A stretch of 64,000 nucleotides of DNA from Bradyrhizobium sp. CB1650 (GTDB taxonomy: Bacteria > Pseudomonadota > Alphaproteobacteria > Rhizobiales > Xanthobacteraceae). Positions within the stretch are counted from its first letter, which is position 1, and each line of letters opens with the position of its first letter. Under the pieces are notes generated by a model. The model had not been told where the DNA came from. It did not search any database and was given only the letters and a program-made list of their open reading frames with translations. Positions 10,053 through 19,974 of the stretch are shown piece after piece. The translations under genes and the position numbers were made by a program. The stretch covers positions 3,377,501 to 3,441,500 of the forward strand of contig NZ_CP121695.1 of NCBI RefSeq assembly GCF_029761915.1. The letters are read 5' to 3'.

Positions 10053-10361
10053 ATGACTATGCTGGATAAAGCGGACGGACAAATCTTCACCGGCGATGTT
10101 CGGCTGGTGCACGCCGTGGGCATGCATGCGCGCCCGGCGGTCAAGCTGACCAAGCTCGCCAAGAAGTTCCAGGCGCATGTTTCCGTTCGGGTGGCGGGCG
10201 CGCCCGATTGGATCAATGCCAAGAGCGTGGCCAAGATCATGGCGATGCGGGCGGCGCACGGCAGCACGATCGAGATCAAGGCATCCGGCAGTGACGCAGA
10301 GGCCGCGGTCGCGGCGCTGGTCGACCTGATCGCAACCGACTTTCCGGACGAGGCGTCATAG
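10053..10361 (+). CDS. HPr-like phosphocarrier of the dihydroxyacetone PTS
   Basis: This 102-residue protein is a little longer than a standard HPr (85-90) because of a 13-residue N-terminal extension. The active-site motif GMHARPA places the phosphorylated His at residue 25. The later block INAKSVAKIMAM corresponds to the region around Ser46 in HPr and keeps the serine, though no HPr kinase is encoded here. It lies 25 bases after the EIIA gene and one base before the enzyme I gene. Its dedicated role is inferred from this position. It may also interact with a nitrogen-type PTS elsewhere in the genome. Confidence 0.94.
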   Translation: MTMLDKADGQIFTGDVRLVHAVGMHARPAVKLTKLAKKFQAHVSVRVAGAPDWINAKSVAKIMAMRAAHGSTIEIKASGSDAEAAVAALVDLIATDFPDEAS

Positions 10362-10362
10362 C

Positions 10363-11982
10363 ATGCAGGGCGGCGCGACAGGACTGGCCTACCGCGGCAG
10401 GACCGCCTCGATCGGCTTTGCCCATGGTCCGTTCGTCCGGGTCGACGCCGATACTGGCGGGGAGCGTGTCGCAGGTAACCTCGCTGAAGAAGCGCTTGCT
10501 CTTCGTGCTGCGATCGACACGGCAAGCGGGCAGATCGCCGATCTGGCCGGGGTCGCCGGCGGCGAGGCCGCGCAAATTCTCGAATTCCAGGTCGCACTCC
10601 TAGAGGACGAGGATTTCATCGAGGCCATTTTCGCGTCGATCGGCGAGGGGGATGCGGCTGACGTCGCATGGCGTTCGGCGCTCGACACGCAGATCGCGGA
10701 CTACAATTCGGCGGCGGACGAATATCTGAAGGCGCGCTCCTCGGACCTGGCAGACCTGCGCGACCGCGTGATCAAGATTCTGCGGGGAGGCGGGGGGCAG
10801 GCTCTGAAAATTCCAAGCGGAGCCGTCGTCTGCGCCGACGATCTGCCGCCCTCGCGATTTCTGGAGATCGACTGGTCCGGCGGTGGCGGTCTGGCGCTGC
10901 TGCGCGGCAGTCCCACGAGCCACGTCGCGATGCTGGCGCGCGCGCGAGGCATTCCGATGGTGGTGCAGCTCGGTGCGATTCCGGACATCGGCGCCACCGC
11001 GCTGCTCGACGGCGAAGGCGCGACGCTCGAGCTCGATCCTGGCGCCGAGCAGGTCCGTCTGTTCGAGAAGCGGCGCGAAAGCCATCGCAAGAGCAGGGCG
11101 TCCGCGCGTGCGATCCTGCGACGGCCGACGGCATCGTGGCGCGGCGAGCGGATCAAGCTCTTCATCAACATCCAGCGCGTCGAGGATCTCGATCATGGCG
11201 ACGCGCAATATGCCGACGGCATCGGCCTGATGCGCACCGAGTTTCTGCTCACCGAGCGGGGCGGCCTACCCGACGAGGAGACGCAGTTTCGAGCCTATGA
11301 TGCCGTGCTGCGCTGGGCCGGGCAGCGTCCGGTTACCATTCGCACGTTCGACGCCGGCGGCGACAAGCCGGTGCCCGGGTTCACGATCGACGGCGAAGCC
11401 AATCCCTTCCTCGGGGTTCGCGGCTTGCGGCTCTGTCTGGCCCGGCCCGAAATCTTCGCCGTCCAGCTCCGTGCACTGGCGCGCGCTGCCGTCCGCGGCA
11501 ACCTCAAGGTCATGTTTCCGATGGTCACCTCGGCGGACGAGCTCGAGGCGGGGCGGAAGCTGTTCGCCGACACCGTACAGCGCTTGCAGGCCGAGGGCAT
11601 TGACGCAATGCTCCCCGAGCTGGGAATCATGGTCGAGGTCCCTGCGGCGGCCCTGGCCATTGCGACGTTCAAGGCTTCCTTCTTCTCGATCGGCTCGAAC
11701 GATCTCGCGCAATATGTTCTTGCCTGCGATCGTTCCAATGGAGCGCTCGCCCCCTTGATGGATCCGCTGCATCCGGCAGTGCTCGAACTGATCACGCGAA
11801 CCGCCGAGCATGGGCGACGCGCCGCGATTGGCGTCAGCCTGTGCGGCGACATGGCAAGCGATCCGCGCTGCCTTCCCGCATTGCTAAACTGCGGCTTGCG
11901 CGAGCTGTCCGTGAATGCATCGGCGCTCGCGCAGATCAAGCAGACGATCGACCGGCTGAGCAGCGGAGGCGGCCTTGGCTGA
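10363..11982 (+). CDS. PEP-protein phosphotransferase (enzyme I) of the dihydroxyacetone PTS
   Basis: This 539-residue enzyme I autophosphorylates from PEP and passes phosphate to HPr. The HPr-binding and phospho-His domain is N-terminal, with the active-site His at 187 in GSPTSHVAMLARARGIP. The C-terminal PEP-binding TIM barrel includes ADGIGLMRTEFLL, NPFLGVRGLRL, VMFPMV, FFSIGSNDLAQY and a cysteine in SLCGDMAS, equivalent to the catalytic Cys of E. coli EI. The length is close to a full EI (575), so this is not the truncated EI found in E. coli DhaM. The operon therefore encodes a complete phosphate relay. The stop overlaps the next start by eight bases. Confidence 0.94.
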   Translation: MQGGATGLAYRGRTASIGFAHGPFVRVDADTGGERVAGNLAEEALALRAAIDTASGQIADLAGVAGGEAAQILEFQVALLEDEDFIEAIFASIGEGDAADVAWRSALDTQIADYNSAADEYLKARSSDLADLRDRVIKILRGGGGQALKIPSGAVVCADDLPPSRFLEIDWSGGGGLALLRGSPTSHVAMLARARGIPMVVQLGAIPDIGATALLDGEGATLELDPGAEQVRLFEKRRESHRKSRASARAILRRPTASWRGERIKLFINIQRVEDLDHGDAQYADGIGLMRTEFLLTERGGLPDEETQFRAYDAVLRWAGQRPVTIRTFDAGGDKPVPGFTIDGEANPFLGVRGLRLCLARPEIFAVQLRALARAAVRGNLKVMFPMVTSADELEAGRKLFADTVQRLQAEGIDAMLPELGIMVEVPAAALAIATFKASFFSIGSNDLAQYVLACDRSNGALAPLMDPLHPAVLELITRTAEHGRRAAIGVSLCGDMASDPRCLPALLNCGLRELSVNASALAQIKQTIDRLSSGGGLG

Positions 11983-12397
11983 TACGGCGATCGATGAACC
12001 GGCGGAAGCCGGCGCTGTTGCGGTTTACAAGCGCATCTTCAAGGAAGTGCTGGAGAGCCGCCCGTCGGGCATGCGACTGCGCCTGGCCCATGCCATGGGG
12101 AAGAATCGCAGCTTTGTCAGCCAGATCAGCAATCCGGCCTATCCGGTGCCGATACCCGTGCAGCATCTCAACACGATCTTCGACGTCTGCCACTTCCCCC
12201 CGCAGGCGAAGGCCGCCTTTCTGCGCGCCTATGCACGCGCGCATCCGCGCCGGATTGGCCGTTTGACGGAGGGGGCGCATGAGCGGACCCTGACGCTGCA
12301 CTTGCCGGATCTCGGCAGTGCGAAGCGGAACGCCGAACTTGATGCGCTGCTCCAGGAATTCGCGCGGCGCTTGAGTGCCATCATGCGGGAAAAATAG
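11975..12397 (+). CDS. Putative small DNA-binding protein between enzyme I and dhaK
   Basis: This 140-residue basic protein starts with TTG at 11975, inside the last codons of the enzyme I gene, which usually means low, coupled translation. Residues 30-75 look like a helix-turn-helix of the phage repressor type: SGMRLRLAHAMGKNRSFVSQ is followed by ISNPAYPVPIPVQHLNTIFD. The C-terminal part is helical. I do not recognise a named family. The DhaR and DhaS/DhaQ regulators known for other dha operons are different proteins. Its place inside the operon suggests autogenous control, with the inverted repeat at 3114-3138 as a possible target. Confidence 0.75.
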   Translation: MADTAIDEPAEAGAVAVYKRIFKEVLESRPSGMRLRLAHAMGKNRSFVSQISNPAYPVPIPVQHLNTIFDVCHFPPQAKAAFLRAYARAHPRRIGRLTEGAHERTLTLHLPDLGSAKRNAELDALLQEFARRLSAIMREK

Positions 12398-12433
12398 GCG
12401 CGAGGCCAAAGTGAGGAAAGCGGGGAGGAGGCA

Positions 12434-13417
12434 ATGAAAAAATTCATCAATTCGGTCGACGGCGTGCTCGCGGAGAGCCTCGACGGGCTTGCGGCCGCGC
12501 ATGCGGATCTCGTCGCGCTCGGGCCGGAGCGCAAATTCGTGCGGCGCCGTGAGCTGAACCGGAAGAAGGTCGCGCTCGTTTCGGGCGGCGGCAGCGGGCA
12601 CGAGCCGCTGCATGCGGGCTTCGTCGGCTACGGCATGCTCGACGCCGCCTGTCCGGGACAGGTTTTCACCTCGCCGACGCCGGACCAGATTGTCGAGGCA
12701 GCGCAAGCGGTTTCCGGTGAGGCCGGAGTGCTCTTCATCGTGAAGAACTATGCGGGCGACCGCATGAACTTCGAGATGGCGGCCGAGATCGCCGAGGGCC
12801 GCACGGCGACCATCGTGACCGATGATGACGTCGCGGTCGAGAACTCGACCCACAGCATCGGGCGCCGCGGCGTGGCCGGCACGCTCATCGTCGAGAAGAT
12901 CGTCGGCGCGGCCGCAGAGAAGGGCGCTGACCTCAAAGACTGCGTTGAGCTCGGCGAGCGCGTCAACGCGCGGACGCGCTCGATGGGGGTGGCGCTGACG
13001 AGCTGCACGGTGCCCGCCGCGGGAACGCCCACTTTTTCGCTTGGCGAGGACGAGATGGAGATGGGGGTCGGCATTCACGGCGAGCCGGGGCGCCGCCGTG
13101 TCAAGCTGGAGCGGGCCGATGCGATCGCTTCCGAGATGACGACGGCCATCGTGCAGGATCTCGACGCGCGCGATGGGGCCGAGGCCCTCCTCCTCGTCAA
13201 CGGATTTGGCGGGACGCCGACGATCGAGCTCTATCTGATGTACAATGCGGCGCGCCGGATGCTCGAGAAGCATGGCCTGCGCATCGCCCGCTCGCTGGTC
13301 GGCAGCTTCGTCACCTCGCTGGACATGGCCGGGTGCTCGCTCACCGTGAGCCTGCTCGATAGCGAAACCACAGCGCTCTGGGATCATCCCGTGCGCACTG
13401 CGGCATTGAAATGGTGA
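12434..13417 (+). CDS. dhaK: Dihydroxyacetone kinase substrate-binding subunit DhaK
   Basis: DhaK (327 residues) binds dihydroxyacetone covalently and accepts phosphate from ADP-bound DhaL, producing dihydroxyacetone phosphate for glycolysis. The key residues are in place: SGGGSGHEP with His56, NYAGDRMNFEMA with Asp109, and GIHGEPG with the His near 215 that forms the hemiaminal with the substrate. These are the positions known from E. coli DhaK (56, 109, 218). GGAGGAGGCA precedes the ATG. It is the last gene of the operon, 36 bases after the putative regulator, with a terminator about 90 bases downstream. Having dhaK last and dhaL several genes earlier is unusual, since they are normally adjacent. 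Confidence 0.96.
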   Translation: MKKFINSVDGVLAESLDGLAAAHADLVALGPERKFVRRRELNRKKVALVSGGGSGHEPLHAGFVGYGMLDAACPGQVFTSPTPDQIVEAAQAVSGEAGVLFIVKNYAGDRMNFEMAAEIAEGRTATIVTDDDVAVENSTHSIGRRGVAGTLIVEKIVGAAAEKGADLKDCVELGERVNARTRSMGVALTSCTVPAAGTPTFSLGEDEMEMGVGIHGEPGRRRVKLERADAIASEMTTAIVQDLDARDGAEALLLVNGFGGTPTIELYLMYNAARRMLEKHGLRIARSLVGSFVTSLDMAGCSLTVSLLDSETTALWDHPVRTAALKW

Positions 13418-13508
13418 TCGCGGCTGTGTGCCCGTCGATAGCCGAGTCCGCCTCGGCGGAACACCTGTCTGGGTCACGAAATTTCACAGTTTTCCCTCCC
13501 TGAGACTT

Positions 13509-13540
13509 GCCGTGCCTCCTTGGACACGGCCTTTTCTTTT
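13509..13540 (+). terminator. Rho-independent terminator of the ABC/dha operon
   Basis: GCCGTG (13509-13514) pairs with CACGGC (13525-13530) across a 10-base loop. The stem is followed at once by CTTTTCTTTT. It lies 92 bases after the dhaK stop and suits the end of the 10-kb transcript. Confidence 0.7.
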
Positions 13541-13744
13541 GCCGAGATGGGTTGGAGGCCGCCTGCGCCCCTTTTCGATGGAGCCGCCGAAATCTACGAC
13601 TGAATGGCCCGGCGACTGCCCGGCTACTTTGCATGGGGTTGTTTTCGATATTTTGGTTGGGAGCGGGTCGGCTCCGTGGCTGTCCTTCCCGGTGTTGATC
13701 GTGGGATGGCTTGCCGAGCCAAAGCTGCGAGCCGCATAGCCTGA

Positions 13745-14124
13745 CGTCGCGTCCTTCTGGATCTCCCCGACGTGGCCGATCGCGATCTTCGCTATTGATG
13801 GCGACACAGTGAGACATCAGGGGCAGATCTACCGACTCGTAGGCTTCGATACACCCGAGCGCGGCCACAGGGCCCGATGTGAGGACGAGCGGCGGCGCGC
13901 TGAGGCTGCGACAAATCGTCTGCGCCAGCTGATCGGCGGCAGCGAAGCCGGCTGCAGCGGGTCGCTTGCGCATGCAAGACCGGCGAAGAGGGCACCTCTC
14001 GCTGCAACTACGGCAGACTATGCGGCTCGCTCACCATCGGCGGCCGTGACCTCGGTCAAATCCTGATCCGTGAGGGCTTGCGCGCGCTTACATCTGTAGC
14101 GGTACGCGCTGTCCGCCGCGGTAG
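13745..14124 (+). pseudogene. Thermonuclease (SNase-like) remnant, two frameshifts
   Basis: The first block IFAIDGDTVRHQGQIYRLVG, followed by FDTPERGHRARCEDERRRA, is the N-terminal half of a staphylococcal-nuclease-like domain (the IDGDT and GFDTPE motifs with the metal-binding Asp residues). After TNRLRQLIGGSEAG the frame must shift to read RVACACKTGEEGTSRCNYGR and RDLGQILIREGLARA. A second shift near 14082 then reads AYICSGTRCPPR up to the TAG at 14122. There is no start codon in frame after the upstream stop, so the signal-peptide region is also lost. The intact relatives are exported or membrane-anchored nucleases of about 150-200 residues. It is non-functional as read. Confidence 0.75.
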
Positions 14125-14750
14125 CGGTGGTGCGGTCAGGCCAAAGGTGTGTGGTGGGATTGAGTCCCGCTCCATCGCGGGGCTGGGGGCTGAATAGCGA
14201 TGGAGCTTCGTTCGCACCAGCGCTGGAAAGCGATCGAAATCCCGGCCGCGCTGAATTTGCAATCGTGATTCGGCCTGTTGGCGACCGATGCGTGGCGCCA
14301 TTCGTTAAAGTCGAAGCTACTCGCCAAGTGCTTTTGAAATTTCGCGAGGGTTGCAGCCAAGCAATTTTCAAAAGCGGATATTTGCCTCAGTATCGACAAC
14401 AGCCGGCCCGGAGTTCGACTAGCGTAAGACTGGCTGGGTTCGGCACATGTTTCGGCGGGGCAGTGTTGCCGAACCGCCGACCGTCATAGCTCCAAGGTGA
14501 GTGCTGCTGCGCTCCGCGACGGTACGGATCGGCCACGTCACCTGCAGCATCCGGTACCCGCTGACACTCCGAGGGAGTGCCTCTTTTGAGCAATCATCTG
14601 TCCCAGCAGCCTGGCGTAAAATGCTGCTGCCCTCCGGGTCTCCAGCCCCCCTTGCTTCAAGCCGGAGGGAGCACAGCGGCCCCGCCATGATGTGCATGCG
14701 TTGTGGGGCCGCTGACCATGACGGATGGGTGCGGACGCGGTGCTTTTTGG
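14125..14750. other. No supported gene
   Basis: Several overlapping frames of 60-120 codons exist on both strands, but none has a ribosome binding site plus protein-like composition. The stretch is flanked by a nuclease remnant and may be decayed coding DNA that I cannot identify. Confidence 0.35.
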
Positions 14751-14963
14751 CTAGTTGTCTCGGCAGGAAATGCCGAAACTATCGCAGGTCAGCGCGAAGG
14801 CTTCTTTCGCCTTAGCATCCTCGAAGCAAAAGCGCATGCCGACATCGGCGCGGTCGATATACCAGTCCACCTTCTTTTCTTTAGCGATGCGGGAAGCTTC
14901 TCCGCGTAAAAGATCCAGTTGTCTTCCGGCGGCAAAAACGATTAAGCAATTTTCCTCTGGCAT
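14751..14963 (-). CDS. Small hypothetical protein
   Basis: This 70-residue protein starts MPEENCLIVFAAGRQLDLLR and contains VDWYIDRADVGMRFCFED and a C-terminal cysteine pair region (LTCDSFGISCRDN). AGAGGACAACCATT ahead of the ATG is a good ribosome binding site, and the composition is balanced, so I consider it real. No domain is recognised. Three or four cysteines in a protein of this size could bind metal or form disulfides, but it has no signal peptide. Confidence 0.6.
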   Translation of the reverse strand: MPEENCLIVFAAGRQLDLLRGEASRIAKEKKVDWYIDRADVGMRFCFEDAKAKEAFALTCDSFGISCRDN

Positions 14964-15016
14964 AATGGTTGTCCTCTAATGGGCAATCGAGACTGCTCGA
15001 TTGATTGCTATGAAAA

Positions 15017-15211
15017 ATGAAAAACCTATGGCAGCGGTTCATACTGGCGGCCCGCCAACTCAGGCGGTCTTACCTTCTGAAACGCCTTCGCTCCAGCGAT
15101 CAAAAGCGAATGGCGGCGATCGCCATGGCCGATTGCGAAATTGTGTTGCGACGCCAAGCCGGCGGCTCTCAATGGCTTTCAGCCCTCGTCGTCGAGAAGA
15201 CACGTAGTTAA
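15017..15211 (+). CDS. Small basic hypothetical protein
   Basis: This 64-residue basic protein (MKNLWQRFILAARQLRRSYL start) is predicted to be largely helical with a short C-terminal hydrophobic patch (SQWLSALVVE). The ribosome binding site is weak, and a second frame overlaps it from 15001. It could be a real small gene or chance. No family is recognised. Confidence 0.35.
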   Translation: MKNLWQRFILAARQLRRSYLLKRLRSSDQKRMAAIAMADCEIVLRRQAGGSQWLSALVVEKTRS

Positions 15212-15215
15212 TGCA

Positions 15216-15245
15216 GAAAGGCCCGGTAGCGATACGGAGCCTTTC
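15216..15245 (-). terminator. Hairpin after groEL, possible terminator
   Basis: GAAAGGC (15216-15222) pairs with GCCTTTC (15239-15245) around a 16-base loop, 30 bases after the groEL stop on the minus strand. The following minus-strand bases are not a clear T run, so termination may be factor-dependent or the hairpin may only protect the 3' end. Confidence 0.35.
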
Positions 15246-15274
15246 GCGTACTTTCGAGCGCTGAACGGTTGGAC

Positions 15275-17303
<2,029 letters not shown>

Positions 17304-17339
17304 GCAGTCCTCCTTGATCTTTTGTGAATATTTTCTGGG

Positions 17340-17366
17340 TTGGCAGTCGCAATGAGCGAATGCTAA
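17340..17366 (-). promoter_or_regulatory. CIRCE-like HrcA operator upstream of groESL
   Basis: On the minus strand the arms read TTAGCATTC and GACTGCCAA with the exact 9-base spacer of a CIRCE element (consensus TTAGCACTC, N9, GAGTGCTAA). The left arm differs at one position and the right arm at two. It ends 37 bases before the groES start. CIRCE is the binding site of the repressor HrcA, which is released at heat shock. The mismatches may make repression weaker than at a consensus site. Confidence 0.78.
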
Positions 17367-17597
17367 CCACCCTCACATATGCCGGTGACACTGGGGCGCA
17401 AGGGCTTCGATCCATGTCGTCTGTTGGCCAGCGCGTCAGTTAGCGCAGCGCCGCCGATATGTCTGAATTTGGGGGTAGTTCAGAAGTGCTTGACCGACCC
17501 CTAAACGACGCGAATGATCCATTTGAGACATTGTGCCTGCCGCAGCGCGCAGTGCCCGCGGCCATTAAGGTCCGCGGGCAGTCCGGTACTGTGAGGG

Positions 17598-17920
17598 TCA
17601 CAGCTTCGACAGCTCCAGCTGCTGTCGGTCGCCGATCCACTCTTGGCAAGATCCGCTTCCAGTTTGCTCGCTTGGTCGGCCTTGCCGCGCGCCTTATAGA
17701 GTTCGGCAAGCCCGTATCGCGACCAGCCGTTGCTGGGAGCACGCTTGAGCGCGCGCTGGAACTGCTCCTCCGCTTGTCGAGTCGGCCCGCCTGCATCAGC
17801 GCGACTGCCAGCGACTGCCAGCGACTGCCGTACTGGGTAATACCAGTAGGGCGGCTCCATGTAGGGCAGCCCGTCCTGCAGCGCAGCGACACCGACTTCG
17901 TACGTCGCGCGGGAAGTCAC
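17598..17920 (-). pseudogene. C-terminal remnant of a TPR-repeat protein
   Basis: The translation contains ALQDGLPYMEPPYWYYPVRQ, EEQFQRALKRAPSNGWSRYG and LAELYKARGKADQA, the closing TPR repeats of a larger tetratricopeptide protein. A 10-base tandem duplication (17801-17830) shifts the frame after SLAVA, and a missing G in the DKAEE region shifts it back, so a nine-residue stretch is garbled. A further shift after DLAK is needed to read EWIGDRQQLELSKL and stop at 17598. The N-terminal part of the protein is absent. It is a decayed fragment. Confidence 0.65.
17801..17830. repeat. Three tandem copies of a 10-base unit
   Basis: The unit GCGACTGCCA is present at 17801-17810 and 17811-17820, with a third copy GCGACTGCCG at 17821-17830. 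Coding logic in the TPR remnant implies two copies originally, so one copy is a duplication, probably by replication slippage. Confidence 0.85.
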
Positions 17921-18089
17921 GGTCCTGGAGGGGCGGCCGAACAGAACTCTGAAATTCTCCTATTCGTACTCGGGGCTTCGCTTCGACGCCACGAGCAGGC
18001 AATCCCTCGGGTTCGAGTCGAGAACCGCGTTCGACGAGACGAAGCAAACGAACACGAAGCTCTCCTTCCTGCAGTTCGATCCTTTGAGC

Positions 18090-18749
18090 TCATCGAAGGA
18101 CGTTTGGAACCGTGGCCTGATCTCGAACGATGCCGTGCTCTCCCCTGCGGGCGAAGCTCCAATCCCCCATCTCCCGCTTGGCGAACCGCCAGTTCTTGCC
18201 GGTCTCTAAACAGGTGGTGTTGATGAGCCAATGCGGGGTGTCGGGCAGATCCGCGAGCGTGCCCGAGACGCCCCAATTCCGCTCCAGAAGTCTGGCGAGC
18301 ACGGATGCCCTGTTGCGGACGAGATCGACGTTGAATTCCAGGAGACCGCGCCAACCGATGGCCTTGAGACTGAACAGATCGCCGGACGTCATCCTGGCCC
18401 GGATGGCCGGGTAGACCTTTTCGAGAAAATCCTCCGAGGACGGCCATTTCATGCCGGCCTCGGTCATGACGGCCGCCGTCACCAGGCTTCCGCCCGACAC
18501 GGTGGAAATGACCGAAACTCGCTCCAGCAGATCTTCCGCAGCGAGACGCTTGAGGACCCCCATGTGGAAGGTCGCCGCCCGGACGCCACCGCCAGACAAA
18601 GCGAGACCAATGCGTTGAACATCGCCCTCGGAAACGATCGGCGCAGACGGGCCGTCGGCAGTGTTGCTGTCACTCACGTATTCGAACTCCATGACCTCGG
18701 GCCGCGGCGGTCCAATCCTTCTGCGGGCCGTCGCCGTACTGACATTCAC
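18090..18749 (-). pseudogene. Patatin-like phospholipase, N-terminal part only
   Basis: The 219-residue frame carries the oxyanion-hole motif LALSGGGVRAATFHMGVLK and the nucleophile elbow TVSGGS (Ser in the GxSxG-like position), the hallmarks of patatin-type lipid acyl hydrolases. It then continues through DFLEKVYPAIRARMTSGDLF and TPHWLINTTCLETGKNWRF. The second catalytic residue, the Asp of the DGG motif, and the rest of the domain are missing: the frame ends in VRDQATVPNVLR at a stop. Relatives of this type are 400 residues or more. The downstream DNA holds a TPR remnant, so deletion of the 3' half is likely. The start may be later than 18749 (for instance at MEFEYVSD). Confidence 0.6.
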
Positions 18750-18948
18750 TTAGGCGCACGTTGCGGGCGACGCGGACAAAGAATCTTTCCCGCTGCAGTG
18801 CCGCCTGGACTCAGCCGGCCGGCGCAGGGCGCCCGACGGTGGATCGACACGGCCACGGGCGTGGCCGGCAACGGATGGCGCAGTGAGCGCAAGCGAGTAG
18901 AGCCCGGCCGGCTACAAAGCCGACGCATCCTGTGCTAATGAGATATCC

Positions 18949-19488
18949 ATGAAAACCGAGACAATCAGCTGCCGCTTTATTGGCGACTTCAAGGTCGGCG
19001 ACAACATGGTCTACAACGCCGGCCTGCTCTGCAAGCTCGCCGAGTCCGGCAGCTTGTTCAACAAGCTGATGCTCTTGCAGGCAATTACCGAAGCGGCGCT
19101 CTGGGAGATCATTTACCGTGCGCAGAATTTCAACCGCGAGGGGGTGCCGAACATTTCCGAGGAAGACCGAGCGGAAATCGAGGGCAAGAAGGTCGAACGC
19201 TTTAAGGCGATCATCGACGTAATGAAGAAATACAAGATTCTCGATAAGGCTGGTGCCGACATCTACGACGAGTTGGATAAATTGCGTGAGTACCGAAACA
19301 AAGTGCATATCCAGCTCGATGTGAAGCTGGAGGGTGTGCCGCGCGACGAGGTCAAGGCCTTTACTGATCCGGTGCGTGATTGGGCGCTGAAGCTCAATGA
19401 GAGGGTACTCAAGTTCCTGACCGAAAACTTTGCGCGCCCCGCAGACCTGGCGCAGTTCGCGCATAGCATAACCGTGCCTAGCCCCTGA
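18949..19488 (+). CDS. Hypothetical protein with a HEPN-like RN-x-x-H motif
   Basis: This 179-residue acidic, largely helical cytoplasmic protein runs from MKTETISCRFIGDFK through NKLMLLQAITEAALWEII to KLREYRNKVHIQLD. Residues 113-120 (REYRNKVH) fit the R-x4-6-H signature with Asn after an Arg, the catalytic motif of HEPN ribonucleases. The surrounding helices also resemble HEPN/RES-associated proteins that sit in toxin or defence loci. No partner antitoxin gene is intact next to it. The convergent neighbour (19507-19974) is broken by an IS481 insertion. The assignment to HEPN is from motif and helicity only. It could simply be a small helical protein of unknown role. Confidence 0.6.
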   Translation: MKTETISCRFIGDFKVGDNMVYNAGLLCKLAESGSLFNKLMLLQAITEAALWEIIYRAQNFNREGVPNISEEDRAEIEGKKVERFKAIIDVMKKYKILDKAGADIYDELDKLREYRNKVHIQLDVKLEGVPRDEVKAFTDPVRDWALKLNERVLKFLTENFARPADLAQFAHSITVPSP

Positions 19489-19506
19489 CTTGCGGGGGCA
19501 ACCCGC

Positions 19507-19974
19507 TTAGGTCCGGGTCAGATCGCGGCCAACATCCTCAAGGCAGGAATCCCTTTCTGAGCTGAGCTTATCCCAGAGGATGTGGGCTTGGTCTACGCGA
19601 TCGGCGCGCATGACCGGTCGATCGAGCTTTCCAAACTGATCGAACTGTGCGGTTGGCATAAGGCCGTGCAACCGCCCGCTCGCGAACAGAATATAAGCGG
19701 ACACCGCTTCGGTAACGCGTGCCAGCGCCTAGATCGCGTTAGTTATCTTATTCGTTGTGACCAGCAGATGAGCCACGTCTTCACGTTTCTGCGGTGTGCC
19801 GGCGTGGGCAAGATACGCGTGGCTCCATTTCGCGAGTTCGTCGGCGCCGCTATTGTTCAGCCAGCCTTCAACCGTATCGATGAGGGCTAACGGCAATCGA
19901 TCCTCGCGGTTGCGGTTGGTAGGCTGCTCTTCGGTAGGAGAAGAGAGCTTCCAAAATAGTGGGTTGAGCGGCCC
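19507..19974 (-). pseudogene. C-terminal part of an unknown protein, cut by IS481 and by a stop codon
   Basis: One frame can be read for about 155 codons from the IS481 boundary: TVEGWLNNSGADELAKWSHA, then THK-like QKREDVAHLLVTTNKITNAI, an in-frame TAG at 19729-19731, and on through ALARVTEAVSAYILFASGRL to LTRT at 19507. Sense on both sides of the stop indicates a single former gene whose 5' part was lost at the insertion element. The C-terminal helices (around DELAKWSHAYLAHAG) are not diagnostic. It converges on the HEPN-like gene with 18 bases between, so the two may once have been a functional pair or just neighbours. Confidence 0.55.

Noticed and set aside
17459..18223. A 254-codon plus-strand frame opposite the TPR and patatin remnants
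   Set aside because: The minus strand carries recognisable domain blocks and this frame does not, although one part (FSYSYSGLRFDATS) looked protein-like at first.
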